Shown: positions 52,358 to 64,000 of the stretch, in pieces
Layout of the letters: each line of letters begins with the position of its first letter
Position numbering within the stretch: position 1 is the first letter of the stretch
Source of the DNA: Actinomadura rupiterrae
GTDB lineage: Bacteria; Actinomycetota; Actinomycetes; Streptosporangiales; Streptosporangiaceae
DNA: 64,000 nucleotides
NCBI RefSeq assembly: GCF_024172125.1
Contig: NZ_JAMZEA010000014.1
Span: 214,045 to 278,044, forward strand
Direction: 5' to 3'
The notes under the pieces: generated by a model
What the model was told of the DNA's origin: nothing
The model's database searches: none
Seen by the model: only the letters and a program-made list of their open reading frames with translations
Translations under genes and position numbers: made by a program

Positions 52358-54124
52358 CTACTTCTTGACACCCATGTTCAGGTAGTCGTACATACCGCCG
52401 TAGCCCTGGGTGATGCCGACGTTGGTGACGTTCGGCGGACGGTAGAGCAGCGCCTTGGCGTAGATGATCGGGATGTCGACCGCGTCGTCCATGGCCATCT
52501 GGTCGATCTGGCCGTAGATCTTGGCGCGGGCCTCCTTGTCGGTGTTCCCGATCGCCTGGTCGAACAGGTCGTTGATCTTCTGGTTGTTCTCCTCGGGCAG
52601 GTTGTTGCCGCCGGAGGGCTTGATGGCCCGGCCGTCGAGGATCTGCGAGAGGAAGCCGTAACCGGTCGGCCAGTCGGCGGACCACGCCATCAGCATGATG
52701 CCGACGCCGTTGTCGTGCACGAACTTCGGAGCGCCGACGTACTTGTTGAAGTAGTCACCGGCCGGGTACTGCACGATCTCGGTCTGGATGCCGACCTGCT
52801 TGAGGCCCTGCTGCATGGCCTGCGCCATGGCGACTTCCTTCGGCCGGTCGGAACGGGCCGAGATCTTGGTCTTGAAGCCGGTCGGCTTGCCGCACTGCTG
52901 CAGCTCCGACTTGGCCTGCGCGAGGGTGGAGTCGTCCAGACCGCCGCCCTGCTTGTACTTCTGCGGGTACTTGTCGAACTTGGTGTACCCGACGATGCTC
53001 GGCGGCAGGATCGTCGTGGCGACGTCACCGCCGGCCAGCGGGCCGCCGTAGGCGGACTGCATGGCGACCTTGTCGGTGGCGTACTGCACGGCGCGGCGGC
53101 AGTGCACGTTGTCCAGCGGCGCGACGTGGAGGTTCATCGACGCGAACCGCAGGTAGCCCTGCAGCGGGTTGTCGGTGTTGGCCTTCTTGGTCTGGTCGCT
53201 GAGCAGCTTGCCCTGGGTGCCGGACTGCACGCCGACGCCGGCGGCGTCGACGTCGAGCGAACCGGCCAGCAGGCGGTTGTCGATGTCGTCACCGGACTGC
53301 TTGAGCTGCAGCTCGATCCGGTCCGGCAGCGCCTTGCGGATCGGGTCGGTGGACGGGTCCCAGTTGGGGTTGCGGGACAGCGTCATCGACTTGCCGCGCT
53401 GGTACGAGTCGATCTTGTACGGGCCGGACGAGACGATCGCCTGCTCGTACTTCAGGCCCTTGTCCTTGGCCTGCGGCACCGGGATCGTCTGCGCCATGCC
53501 GACCAGGTAGTCGAACTCCGAGAACGGCTTCGACAGGTGGAAGATGACGGTGCTGTCGTCCGGGGTCTCGATGGACTTCAGGCCCTGCGGGCTCTTGTCC
53601 TTGTAGGGACCCTTGTAGGCCGGGGTGTTGTCCTGGAGGTAGGCCTTGAAGTACTTCGGGCCGAGCTGGAGCTCGTCGGTGAAGTTGGACCGCTCGACGG
53701 CGTACTTCACGTCCTTGGACGTCACCGGCGTGCCGTCGTCGTACTTCACCCCCGAACGCAGCTTGTAGGTCCAGGTCTTGCCGCCGTCGGACGGCGTGCC
53801 CGGGCCCTGGGCGAGGTCCGGGACGACCTGGTTGCTCTCCGAGCCGGCGGCCGGCTTGAAGGTCAGCAGGCCGCGCCCGTACAGGCGGACGAAGTTCTGC
53901 GACCAGGCGTAGTAGGTGTTGCCCGGGTCCGGCGAGTCGAAGTCGTCGGAGATGGCGAAACGGAGCGTCCCGCCCTTCTTGTCCGACTGGTTGATGACCT
54001 TGTCGGTGGCCGCGTTGTACCCGGCTCCCTTGTTGGAGCCCCCGGAACCGCCACCGCAGGCTGCGAGGCCGGTGGTGGCGACCAGGCCGGCAGCGAGTGC
54101 CGCGATTGGTCTGATCTTCTTCAT
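52358..54124 (-). CDS. peptide ABC transporter substrate-binding lipoprotein (SBP family 5)
   Basis: The protein has 588 residues. The lipoprotein signal MKKIRPIAALAAGLVATTGLAAC (lipobox LAAC) is followed by a Gly/Ser linker and the family 5 fold (GGTLRFAISDDFDSPDPGNTYYAW, KTWTYKLRSGVKYDDGTPV, FRPPNV-like end). It captures peptides or similar ligands outside the membrane. I use the ATG at 54124; a GTG four codons earlier is open. Placed second, after one permease and before the other, an unusual order (C-A-B-D-F). Confidence 0.94.
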   Translation of the reverse strand: MKKIRPIAALAAGLVATTGLAACGGGSGGSNKGAGYNAATDKVINQSDKKGGTLRFAISDDFDSPDPGNTYYAWSQNFVRLYGRGLLTFKPAAGSESNQVVPDLAQGPGTPSDGGKTWTYKLRSGVKYDDGTPVTSKDVKYAVERSNFTDELQLGPKYFKAYLQDNTPAYKGPYKDKSPQGLKSIETPDDSTVIFHLSKPFSEFDYLVGMAQTIPVPQAKDKGLKYEQAIVSSGPYKIDSYQRGKSMTLSRNPNWDPSTDPIRKALPDRIELQLKQSGDDIDNRLLAGSLDVDAAGVGVQSGTQGKLLSDQTKKANTDNPLQGYLRFASMNLHVAPLDNVHCRRAVQYATDKVAMQSAYGGPLAGGDVATTILPPSIVGYTKFDKYPQKYKQGGGLDDSTLAQAKSELQQCGKPTGFKTKISARSDRPKEVAMAQAMQQGLKQVGIQTEIVQYPAGDYFNKYVGAPKFVHDNGVGIMLMAWSADWPTGYGFLSQILDGRAIKPSGGNNLPEENNQKINDLFDQAIGNTDKEARAKIYGQIDQMAMDDAVDIPIIYAKALLYRPPNVTNVGITQGYGGMYDYLNMGVKK

Positions 54125-54163
54125 GTGCAGGCGCACCCCTTCACTTGAGGGTAAAACCCGAGG

Positions 54164-55162
54164 TCACTTAGCCCGGGGGTCGAGAGCGTCACGAAGGCCG
54201 TCACCCAGGAGGTTGAAGGCCAGGACGGTGATGAAGATGGCCATGCCCGGCACGACCATGAACCACGGGTCCGAGTTGTAGATCGGCACCGCGTCGGACA
54301 GCATGTGCCCCCACGAGGCGGTCGGCGGGTTGATGCCGACGCCGAGGAACGACAGCGCCGCCTCGAACAGGATGTTGGTCGGGATCAGCAGGGTCGAGTA
54401 GACCAGGATCGGCGCGACCAGGTTCGGGAGCAGCTCCTTGAACAGGATGTAGCCCGGCTTGGCGCCCATGCTGCGGGCCGCGTCGACGAACTCGCGCTCG
54501 CGCAGCGACAGCGTCTGCCCGCGGATGATGCGGCCGATGTACGGCCAGTTGAAGAAGCCGATCACGAAGATCAGCACGCCCTTGCGCAGGTCGTTGCCTT
54601 CGAGGCCGAAGGCCGAGCCGCCGCTGCCGACGACGCCGACCAGGGCGATCGCGAACAGCAGCAGCGGGAAGGCGAGGAACACGTCCATCGCCCGGCTGAT
54701 CAGGGTGTCGACCCAGCCGCCGAAGTAGCCGGCGGTGACGCCCATGATCGTGCCGATCACGACCGACAGGATGGTCGCGAGGAAGGCGATCAGCAGCGAG
54801 ATCTGCGCGCCGTACACGATCCGGGACAGCATGTCGCGGCCGTTGCCCGGCTCGACGCCGAGCCAGTGGTCGGCGCTGACACCGGAGTGCCAGAAGCCGC
54901 TCTTGGGGCGGTTGTACGTCGGGTCGACCAGGCCCTGGTGGTACTTCAGGGGGTCCTGCACCAGGAACGGCCCGAAGGCCGCGATCAGGATGAGCAGGAT
55001 GATGACGACTCCGCCCGCCAGCGCCACCTTGTCCCGCTTGAGTCGCATCCAGGCGATCTGCCCGAGCGAGCGACCCTGGATCGCCTTGCCTTCCAAGCCG
55101 GCGAGGACGGCATCCGGCTGGGCCTCCTGTTGCGCCCCGGTCGCCTCGATCGGTGCGGTCAC
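54164..55162 (-). CDS. peptide ABC transporter permease (DppC/OppC type)
   Basis: The protein has 332 residues: N-terminal cytoplasmic segment of about 45 residues, OppC-N domain (MRLKRDKVALAGGVVIILLILIAAFGPFL), then five helices with the signature ARSMGAKPGYILFKELLPNLVAPI. First gene of the uptake operon, preceded by AGGAGG and the promoter at 55265-55292. Confidence 0.94.
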   Translation of the reverse strand: MTAPIEATGAQQEAQPDAVLAGLEGKAIQGRSLGQIAWMRLKRDKVALAGGVVIILLILIAAFGPFLVQDPLKYHQGLVDPTYNRPKSGFWHSGVSADHWLGVEPGNGRDMLSRIVYGAQISLLIAFLATILSVVIGTIMGVTAGYFGGWVDTLISRAMDVFLAFPLLLFAIALVGVVGSGGSAFGLEGNDLRKGVLIFVIGFFNWPYIGRIIRGQTLSLREREFVDAARSMGAKPGYILFKELLPNLVAPILVYSTLLIPTNILFEAALSFLGVGINPPTASWGHMLSDAVPIYNSDPWFMVVPGMAIFITVLAFNLLGDGLRDALDPRAK

Positions 55163-55264
55163 GCTCCGTACCTCCTACTTTTGGGCCACACGCCTGCGGC
55201 GGCGCCGCTCGGCAGCGGAGATCATCCGCTGTTCGTGCCCGTTACACCGCGTTTGCTGGAGGGA

Positions 55265-55292
55265 AAACTAGTGCTTCGGCCACGACTGTCCA
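55265..55292 (-). promoter_or_regulatory. probable promoter of the peptide transporter operon
   Basis: On the minus strand TGGACA (55292-55287) and TAGTTT (55270-55265) are separated by 16 bases, close to the -35/-10 consensus of the main sigma factor. It lies about 100 bases before the first permease start. Confidence 0.5.
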
Positions 55293-55507
55293 TCCGTGAA
55301 GCCGCTGATGCCAGTACCCGTATCTGACTTGTGATCTCGTCGTCATCTAGGGCACACGTGAGATGGACAACACATCGGACAAAGTGCTCAGAGCGTACGA
55401 TTCTCCCCACCCGTCCGGGCAAGCGGAACACGGCTCCGACCGGCAAGCTTTATCGGACCGAGTCCGTTTTGAGATGAATCGTCCGCGGTCCCGGGCGCCG
55501 GGACGCG

Positions 55508-55548
55508 AAAACGGCGGGGCGCGCCCCCTCCCGGAGCGCGCCCCGCCG
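55508..55548 (-). terminator. second terminator, with U tract
   Basis: CGGCGGGGCGCGC (55512-55524) pairs perfectly with 55536-55548 across an 11-base loop; on the minus strand it is followed by TTTTCG. It backs up the palindrome at 55611-55644. Confidence 0.75.
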
Positions 55549-55610
55549 CGTACCCGCAGGTCACTCGGGCCCCGGCCGGCACATGCGGCACGGCGGCCCG
55601 GACGCGGCAA

Positions 55611-55644
55611 GGGCGGGGGTCCGGAACGTTCCGGACCCCCGCCC
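55611..55644 (-). terminator. 34-bp perfect palindrome
   Basis: Two 17-base halves (GGGCGGGGGTCCGGAAC and its exact complement) meet at an AACGTT center with no spacer. It starts 11 bases after the stop of the small membrane protein gene. As RNA it makes a very stable stem; as DNA it is a cruciform candidate. Confidence 0.8.
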
Positions 55645-55654
55645 CCGCCGGTCG

Positions 55655-56086
55655 CTACTTGATCCCGCGGTTGCGGAGGATGTCCTCGATCTCGGCCAGA
55701 TCCGGGTCGCCCGCCGTCGGCGCGGGTCCCCCGACCGCGCCCTTGGGTGCCTTGCCCGCGCCCGTCCGGCGCTCCTTCGGCGCCTTCCGGGACCCCTCCG
55801 GACGCTCACCCTCCGTCACCGAGCGGCGGCTCAAGGCCGCGCCGGACGCCAGGTAGAGCACCACCGCCAGGCCCGCCACCGCCACACCGGCCCACTTCAC
55901 AGGGCTGAACACCAGGTCGGTGAAGAACTTGGTCACCCCGGTCATCGCCGCCGCCAGCGGGATCAGGCTCAGCGCCGCCCCGCGCGCGCCGGACGCCGCG
56001 CCGCGCCGCCGGTAGACGCCCCAGCTGGCGACCAAGCCGGCGAGCGTCACCCCCAGGCTGATCGCGAAGATTGCTGCGTCGCTCAT
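55655..56086 (-). CDS. small conserved-looking membrane protein
   Basis: The protein has 143 residues. Three hydrophobic segments (AAIFAISLGVTLAGLVASWGVY, GAALSLIPLAAAMTGVTKFF, WAGVAVAGLAVVLYLASGAAL) are followed by a charged, Lys/Arg/Pro-rich cytoplasmic tail ending DLAEIEDILRNRGI. No family is recognised. The ordered acidic C-terminal helix suggests a conserved contact. Followed by two strong terminators; upstream lies a 377-base spacer. Confidence 0.7.
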   Translation of the reverse strand: MSDAAIFAISLGVTLAGLVASWGVYRRRGAASGARGAALSLIPLAAAMTGVTKFFTDLVFSPVKWAGVAVAGLAVVLYLASGAALSRRSVTEGERPEGSRKAPKERRTGAGKAPKGAVGGPAPTAGDPDLAEIEDILRNRGIK

Positions 56087-56463
56087 GGCGGCCCCCAGGC
56101 TCGGTCGTGCTGCTCTCGGCTCCCATACTCACACGCCGGACGGCATGTGGCTCTCCTCCGCTCGAACGGTTTGCCCCGCGCCGCGCCTCCTCCTCACGCG
56201 TGATCCACCCCTACCCCACGTCAGGGACGCCCCGGCCCCCCGCGCCCTGCCCGAACACCGCATCCTCGAAGGGCCGGACGGAGCGGACGGCGAACCGGAC
56301 CCCCGAAGGGCCGGACGAGGGCTGACGAGGAGCCGCCGAGGAGCCGGCGAGGGCTGCCGGCGACGGCTGCCGGTGAGGGGCTGCCGGAGGGGCTGAGAGG
56401 GTCGCTCGGGCGTTCGAGGGCGTCCAGGCGAACTCAGGGACAAGTCAGAGTGAAAGGCGCGTG
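56087..56463. other. 377-bp spacer with short repeats
   Basis: No gene is supported. It holds the upstream region of the small membrane protein gene and, at the HAD end, the repeats at 56323-56395. The phrase cgaagggccggacg occurs twice (near 56267 and 56305). Confidence 0.5.
56323..56395. repeat. degenerate GGCTGCCGG repeat
   Basis: Units of 13-14 bases (cgagggctgccgg, cgacggctgccgg, tgaggggctgccgg) follow each other after a related gaggagccg pair. It lies about 70 bases after the HAD stop on the minus strand, where the repeats read CCGGCAGCC. Confidence 0.6.
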
Positions 56464-57129
56464 TCAGGCGAACAGGGAGCGCAGGAACGGCACGTCCACC
56501 TCGGCGAGGGACGCCACCCGGGTGCGGCCCGGGGCGTCGCCGATCACGACGAAGCCGGGCACCGCGACCGTCCGGCAGCCCGCCGCCTCCGCCGAGGCGA
56601 GGCCGTTCGGCGAGTCCTCCAGCACGACGCAGCGCGCCGGGTCGGCGCCGAGGCGCGCGCACGCGGTCAGGTACGGCTCGGGGTCGGGCTTGGTGCGGGA
56701 CACCTCGTCCCCGGCCAGGGTCAGGTCGAAGTGGTCGCGGCCGATGCCATCCAGGGCGGGCTCCAGCAGCGCGCGGTGCGTGGAGGTGACCAGCGCGGTC
56801 GGGAAGCCCGCCGCGCGGACCCCGACCAGCAGCTCCTTGGCGCCGGGCAGCATCGGCACGTTGGTGCGCATCCGGTCGAGCATCCCGGCCATCAGCCACC
56901 GCCCGACCTGCTCGGCCGGGACGTCGGTGCCGGCGCGGCGGACCATGTAGTCCGAGGCGACCGCGAGGTTGCCGCCGATCAGCTTCGCCTGGTCGTCCGG
57001 TGTCCACTCCCCGCCGAGGCGCTCCATCACCTCGGTCTCGGTCTCGTACCAGAGCCGCTCGGAGTCGATGAGCGTGCCGTCCATGTCGAACAGCACCGCC
57101 TGCGGAACCTGCCCTGCGCCCAGCGTCAC
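56464..57129 (-). CDS. HAD-superfamily phosphatase (beta-phosphoglucomutase-like)
   Basis: The protein has 221 residues. HAD motif I FDMDGTLIDSE, motif II TALVTST, motif III Lys in EVSRTKPDPEPYL and motif IV VVLEDSPNGLASAEAAG are all present; the four-helix cap lies between motifs I and II. Start chosen at the GTG at 57129; a TTG at 57162 extends it by 11 residues without motif. It hydrolyses a small phosphorylated compound in the cytosol; the substrate is unknown. It sits beside metH on the same strand, with about 130 bases between. Confidence 0.9.
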   Translation of the reverse strand: MTLGAGQVPQAVLFDMDGTLIDSERLWYETETEVMERLGGEWTPDDQAKLIGGNLAVASDYMVRRAGTDVPAEQVGRWLMAGMLDRMRTNVPMLPGAKELLVGVRAAGFPTALVTSTHRALLEPALDGIGRDHFDLTLAGDEVSRTKPDPEPYLTACARLGADPARCVVLEDSPNGLASAEAAGCRTVAVPGFVVIGDAPGRTRVASLAEVDVPFLRSLFA

Positions 57130-57259
57130 GCCGCCTGCCCTTCCCTCGTTCCCGGAGGTCAAGGGTAGGTCAGGCGGCGTGACGCGCCGAATCGCGCGGG
57201 TGTCGGGCCGGTGTCGGACCGCCGATCAGGTGTTGAAGCTCCGGCGTGCCCGGTGCCGA

Positions 57260-60739
<3,480 letters not shown>

Positions 60740-60902
60740 GGGGCCCCACCTTATCGGGCGAACGCGGGCCGCCCGCCTGTGATCCCCGTGACGGATGGGT
60801 GATCGGACCGCTAACGTTCGGCCAGTGTCTACCAACGGGTAACGACCACTGGCAGCGTGACGCCGCAAGGCGGGCGTGACGCCCACAGACAAGGGAGCGG
60901 CC

Positions 60903-61361
60903 GTGAGCGCCTACCGCACCATCCTCGTCGGCACCGACGGGTCGGACTCCTCCTTCCGCGCGGTCGACCGCGCCGCGCAGCTCGCCGCCGCCACCGGCGC
61001 GACGCTGCTGCTGGCGACCGCCTACACCCCGATGCCCGAGCGGGCCCGGCAGTCGGCCGCCGACCAGCTCGGCGACCTCGCCTACAAGGTGCAGGGCTCC
61101 ACCCCCGCCGACGACGCGCTGCGCGCCGCCCGGGAGCGGGCCGTCGCGCAGGGCGCCACGGACATCGACCAGGTCGCGGTGGAGGGCGACGCGGTCGACG
61201 TGATCTCCCGGGTGGCCCGGGACCGCAAGGCCGACCTGGTGGTGGTCGGCAACCGCGGGCTGAACAGCCTCGCCGGCCGGCTCCTCGGCTCCGTCCCGGC
61301 GAACCTGTCGCACCGCTCCCCCGTGGACGTGCTGATCGTGCACACCACCGACGGGAAGTGA
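60903..61361 (+). CDS. universal stress protein (UspA family)
   Basis: The protein has 152 residues. It begins YRTILVGTDGSDSSFRAVD and ends with the ATP-binding motif VVGNRGLNSLAGRLLGSVPANLSHRSPVDVLIV (G-2x-G-9x-G-S), so it should bind ATP. GTG at 60903 with AAGGGAG upstream; the longer frame from 60876 lacks a ribosome site. Usp proteins help cells under starvation, hypoxia or damage; the specific role is unknown. Confidence 0.92.
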   Translation: MSAYRTILVGTDGSDSSFRAVDRAAQLAAATGATLLLATAYTPMPERARQSAADQLGDLAYKVQGSTPADDALRAARERAVAQGATDIDQVAVEGDAVDVISRVARDRKADLVVVGNRGLNSLAGRLLGSVPANLSHRSPVDVLIVHTTDGK

Positions 61362-61542
61362 CCCGATCGTGACGCGCCCGGGCCCGCCGGGCGACCCCCG
61401 GCGAGGTCTGGACCGGCAAGGGGTGGGGTAGTTCTGGGTCAGGACGTAGGCTGACACCTACCGATCATGATCGGGGCCCCCGAACCCCGGGAATGGACGG
61501 TCCCCCGGTGACGCTTTACCGGGCGTCGGAAGGAGGCAGCGC

Positions 61543-62385
61543 GTGATCGAGCTTGAAGGCGTGCCGGAACTGGTCGACCCGGTCGTCGTGGCCGCCTTTG
61601 AAGGGTGGAACGACGCGGGCGAGGCGGCCAGCGGGGTGATCACCCACCTGGAGAACGTCTGGGACGCGACGCCGATCGCCGAACTGGACCCCGACGACTA
61701 CTACGATTTCCAGGTCACCCGCCCGATGGTGGAGATGATCGACGGGGAGACCCGCGGCATCTCCTGGCCCACCACCCGCATCTCCCGCGCCCGGCTGCCG
61801 TCCGGCCGGGACGCGGTGCTGGTCCACGGCATCGAGCCGAACATGCGGTGGCGGTCGTTCTGCCGCGAGATCGTCGACAAGATCGGCGAGCTGGGCGCGC
61901 GGCAGGTGGTGCTGCTCGGCGCGCTGCTGGCCGACGCCCCGCACACCCGCCCCGTCCCGGTGACCGGCGCCGCCAACGACTCGGCGATGGTCGAGTCGCT
62001 GAACCTGGAACCCGCCCGCTACGAGGGCCCGACCGGCATCCTCGGGGTGCTCCAGGACGCGTGCGCCAAGGCCGAGCTGCCGACGGTGTCGCTGTGGGCG
62101 GCCGTCCCGCACTACGTCGCGCAGCCCCCGTCCCCCAAGGCGACCCTGGCGCTGCTGCGCCGCGTGGAGGACCTGCTGGACGTCGCCGTCCCCCTCGGCG
62201 ACCTGCCCGAGGAGTCGCGCGCCTGGGAGAACGGCGTGAACGAGCTCGCCGAGGAGGACTCCGAGGTCGCCGAGTACGTCCGCACGTTGGAGGAGCAGAA
62301 GGACGCGACCGAGCTGCCCGAGGCCAGCGGCGACGCCATCGCCCGCGAGTTCGAGCGCTACCTCCGCCGCCGCGACGCCGGCTGA
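61543..62385 (+). CDS. PAC2-family protein
   Basis: The protein has 280 residues. VVAAFEGWNDAGEAASGVITHL, VLVHGIEPNMRWRSFCREIVD, VVLLGALLADAPHTRPVPVTG and GPTGILGVLQDAC are characteristic of the actinobacterial PAC2 family, named for eukaryotic proteasome assembly chaperone 2. Start GTG with GGAGG 7 bases before. The family occurs in actinobacteria with and without a proteasome, so an assembly role is not established. It lies in the same window as all proteasome genes, 23 kb away. Confidence 0.88.
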   Translation: MIELEGVPELVDPVVVAAFEGWNDAGEAASGVITHLENVWDATPIAELDPDDYYDFQVTRPMVEMIDGETRGISWPTTRISRARLPSGRDAVLVHGIEPNMRWRSFCREIVDKIGELGARQVVLLGALLADAPHTRPVPVTGAANDSAMVESLNLEPARYEGPTGILGVLQDACAKAELPTVSLWAAVPHYVAQPPSPKATLALLRRVEDLLDVAVPLGDLPEESRAWENGVNELAEEDSEVAEYVRTLEEQKDATELPEASGDAIAREFERYLRRRDAG

Positions 62386-62701
62386 CCCGCCCGGCCCCCC
62401 GGCCCGCGCACGCGAGCCGTCCGCGCCCGAGCCGTCCGCGCCCGGGGCATCTGCGCCCGGGGCATCCGCGCGAGAGCCGTCCGCGCGCGGCCGACGCCCG
62501 GGCACGCGGCGGACGTCCGGGCACGCGGCGGGCTTCCGGCCCGAGGCGGGCGCGGGCCGGGAGGCCGGTGCGGGGGCGGACGCTTTGCCGGCGGGATGGC
62601 GGGAGGGGGTTGCACGCGGGGCGCGGGGTGCGCAAGCATTCACTTACCGGCCGTCCGGACACGTGCCCGGGCGGGCCCCGCTCCCTGCGGAAGGACTCCG
62701 C
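62386..62701. other. 316-bp spacer with a 15-bp tandem repeat
   Basis: Beyond the tandem repeat at 62408-62482 the sequence is GC-rich with cgggcacgcggcgg repeated near 62503 and 62518. The ribosome site GGAAGGA for the next gene is at its end. No gene is supported. Confidence 0.6.
62408..62482. repeat. 15-bp tandem repeat, five copies
   Basis: Variants of gcgcccgagccgtcc and gcgcccggggcatcc follow head to tail. The repeat keeps frame in any reading direction (period five residues on the minus strand), but no start or ribosome site supports translation. Confidence 0.8.
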
Positions 62702-63538
62702 GTGACCTCCCAGGCCCCCGCCGCCGTCCGCGACCGCGACGCGCTGCGGCTGCTCGCCGCCGAGCCCGCCGTGATGCTCGCCGCCGGCCGCGCGCTGCTC
62801 CTCCAGGTCGCCCACCCGAAGATCGCCCAGGGTGTCGCCGACCACAGCGACCTGCGCGAACGCCCCCTGGACCGGCTGTTCGGCACGCTGGACTTCCTCA
62901 CCATCGTCGCGTTCGGCACGGACGAGGAGGCCGCGCGCCTCGGGCAGGGCCTGCGCCGCCTGCACGACCGGATCACCGGCCCCGGCTACTCCGGCAACGA
63001 CCCCGCCCTCCAGGCGTGGGTCAACGCCACCCTCACCGACGCGGCGCTGTACGTGTACGAGGAGATCCTCCGCTCCCCCAGCGGCGACCTCGGCGCCGCC
63101 TACGTGCACCAGGCCCGCTACGTCGCCGAGGTCCTCGGCTGCCCCGAGGACGCCCAGCCCGCCGATCGTGAGGAGTTCCGCCGCTACTTCGACGGCATGA
63201 TCGCCTCGCTGGAGGTCACCGACACCGGCCGCGAGGTCATGCGCGAGGTGCTGTGGTCCCGCAAGCTCCGCTGGCTCTGGCCCGCGATGTGGTTCAACCG
63301 CTTCGTCACCGCCGGACTGCTGCCCGAGCCCATCCGCGTCCAGTACGGCCTGCCGTGGGGACCGCGCCGCGACCGGTTCCTGTGGTTCCTGCTGCGCACC
63401 GGCGCGTTCTTCTACCGGCTCGTCCCCGGACGCCTCCGCCGCGCCGGCGTCCCGCTCCTCCTCTGGCGCTCCCGCCACCGCATAGCCCGCAAAGCCGACC
63501 GCGCCCGCCAGGCCCGAACCCTCTCCACGCCCGAATGA
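62702..63538 (+). CDS. DUF2236/MpaB-family oxygenase-like protein
   Basis: The protein has 278 residues. MLAAGRALLLQVAHPKIAQGVADHSDLRERPLDRLFGTLDFL and LYVYEEIL match the DUF2236 family, which includes the rubber oxygenase Lcp and MpaB; conserved His in QVAHP and DHSD and Arg/Trp near the C-terminus fit a heme-binding helical fold. No signal peptide. The GTG at 62702 has GGAAGGA upstream. Substrate unknown. It converges on mshC across a strong terminator. Confidence 0.85.
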   Translation: MTSQAPAAVRDRDALRLLAAEPAVMLAAGRALLLQVAHPKIAQGVADHSDLRERPLDRLFGTLDFLTIVAFGTDEEAARLGQGLRRLHDRITGPGYSGNDPALQAWVNATLTDAALYVYEEILRSPSGDLGAAYVHQARYVAEVLGCPEDAQPADREEFRRYFDGMIASLEVTDTGREVMREVLWSRKLRWLWPAMWFNRFVTAGLLPEPIRVQYGLPWGPRRDRFLWFLLRTGAFFYRLVPGRLRRAGVPLLLWRSRHRIARKADRARQARTLSTPE

Positions 63539-63666
63539 TCCCGCGGCCCCGCTGACCGCCCGCCCGCCATGCCCACGTGGGCCCTGTGACCACGAGGGCT
63601 CTCTGAGCGCGTGGGCTCTCTGAGCGTGTGGGCTGTGTGGCAGCCGAGGGGTGGACGGGTGGCGTG

Positions 63667-63698
63667 CGAAAGCCCCGTCCATTTGGACGGGGCTTTCG
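63667..63698. terminator. bidirectional terminator between DUF2236 and mshC
   Basis: CGAAAGCCCCGTCC pairs perfectly with GGACGGGGCTTTCG around the loop ATTT. It lies 9 bases from the mshC stop and about 130 bases from the DUF2236 stop, with a T-rich arm for either direction. Confidence 0.88.
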
Positions 63699-63707
63699 GC
63701 TCGTGCG

Positions 63708-64000
63708 TCAGAGGGCGATGCCGAGGAGGGTGTCGGTGAGGGCGCGGACCTGGGCGGGGGCCTTGGCGTCGTCGCCGGTGCCCGCGAGGGCGGCGTCGGC
63801 CCAGGCGTCGACGGCGGCCAGCGCGCCCGGCGCGTCCAGGTCGTCGGACAGGCGCTCCCGGACGGCCTCCAGCACCGGGTACGCGGACGGCCCCGCAGGC
63901 GCGTCGGCGGCGGCGCGCCAGCGCTCCAGGCGCGCGGTCGCGGCGTCCAGCTGGTCGGCCGTCCACTCCCAGTCGGAGCGGTAGTGGTGGGCGAGCAGCG
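63708..64000 (-). CDS. mshC: mycothiol ligase MshC, C-terminal part (cut by window edge)
   Basis: About 97 residues of the C-terminus are inside the window. LLAHHYRSDWEWTADQLDAATARLERWR and the following VREALSDDLDAPGAL-like stretch (VRERLSDDLDAPGALAAVD) match the end of the cysteinyl-tRNA-synthetase-like enzyme that joins cysteine to GlcN-inositol in mycothiol synthesis. CysS has the same architecture but its tail differs; the DLDAP motif with AVDAWAD favours MshC. The stop at 63710 is followed by a perfect terminator. Confidence 0.8.
   Translation of the reverse strand, partial: LLAHHYRSDWEWTADQLDAATARLERWRAAADAPAGPSAYPVLEAVRERLSDDLDAPGALAAVDAWADAALAGTGDDAKAPAQVRALTDTLLGIAL

Larger units (their letters stand above)
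55163..55654. other. 492-bp spacer: promoter and two terminators
   Basis: Contains the promoter of the peptide transporter operon and two strong hairpins that end the upstream minus-strand gene. No gene is supported. Confidence 0.65.

Noticed and set aside
60740..60902. Cobalamin or SAM riboswitch in the metH leader
   Set aside because: The 160-base spacer is shared with a divergent gene and shows none of the conserved B12-box or SAM motif strings.
62408..62482. Translated disordered protein from the 15-bp repeats
   Set aside because: No start codon with a ribosome site on either strand leads into it.

Overview
The window is very GC-rich, gene-dense chromosomal DNA from an actinomycete. It carries an almost complete Pup-proteasome gene set (pup, dop, pafA, prcA, prcB, arc/mpa, pafB, pafC), the end of the mycothiol ligase gene mshC, an F420-type LLM oxidoreductase, a WhiB-free but typical actinobacterial mix of regulators, and frequent GTG starts. 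The gene order (pafB-pafC-tatA-tatC-helY; pup-endonuclease VII-prcB-prcA-pafA; dop-arc-trmI; metH-PAC2-mshC) fits filamentous actinomycetes. Pup ending in Gly-Gly-Glu and the family content make a Streptosporangiales/Thermomonosporaceae-like host plausible; that placement is inference.

1-9.9 kb is accessory: a LysR regulator, a stand-alone nuoB, an arsR-SRPBCC-TIGR03086 operon with a clear operator, three secreted hydrolases (cutinase-like, lipase, GH20 hexosaminidase), a TetR protein with two TetR domains, and an amidase. 10-14.9 kb holds an NTF2-like/cupin pair, a lipoprotein, a class V aminotransferase-fold gene broken by two single-base frameshifts, an FMN reductase, an HxlR regulator with an operator and an F420-type LLM enzyme.

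14.9-17.5 kb is the most interesting stretch. A translationally coupled ycaO-tfuA pair, which in other systems makes thioamides in ribosomal peptides, is transcribed away from a 58-residue, cysteine-free peptide gene that could be the substrate. 17.5-20.2 kb holds a Crp/Fnr regulator, a heme oxygenase and a DUF347 membrane protein.

20-41 kb is the protein quality-control core: helY, tatC, tatA, pafC, pafB, DUF3866, a double FKBP lipoprotein, pafA, prcA, prcB, an unusual tandem endonuclease VII-like protein, pup, dop, arc and trmI, followed by an M50 site-2 protease with a long repetitive N-terminus and a RecB-type nuclease. Pup tags proteins through PafA, Dop removes the tag, ARC/Mpa unfolds tagged proteins into the PrcAB core, and PafBC links the locus to DNA damage control. 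A strong intrinsic terminator separates dop from pup, and a Crp-type palindrome lies upstream of pup.

42-48.5 kb has a NarL-type two-component system and a MacB/FtsX-type ABC exporter, separated by repeat-rich spacers. 48.9-55.3 kb is a peptide ABC uptake operon read on the minus strand (permease, binding protein, permease, two ATPases), with a long hairpin between the binding protein and the second permease. 55.6-64 kb has a small membrane protein, a HAD phosphatase, cobalamin-dependent metH, a universal stress protein, a PAC2-family protein, a DUF2236 oxygenase-like protein and the 3' end of mshC. No rRNA, tRNA, IS element, CRISPR array or replication origin was seen.
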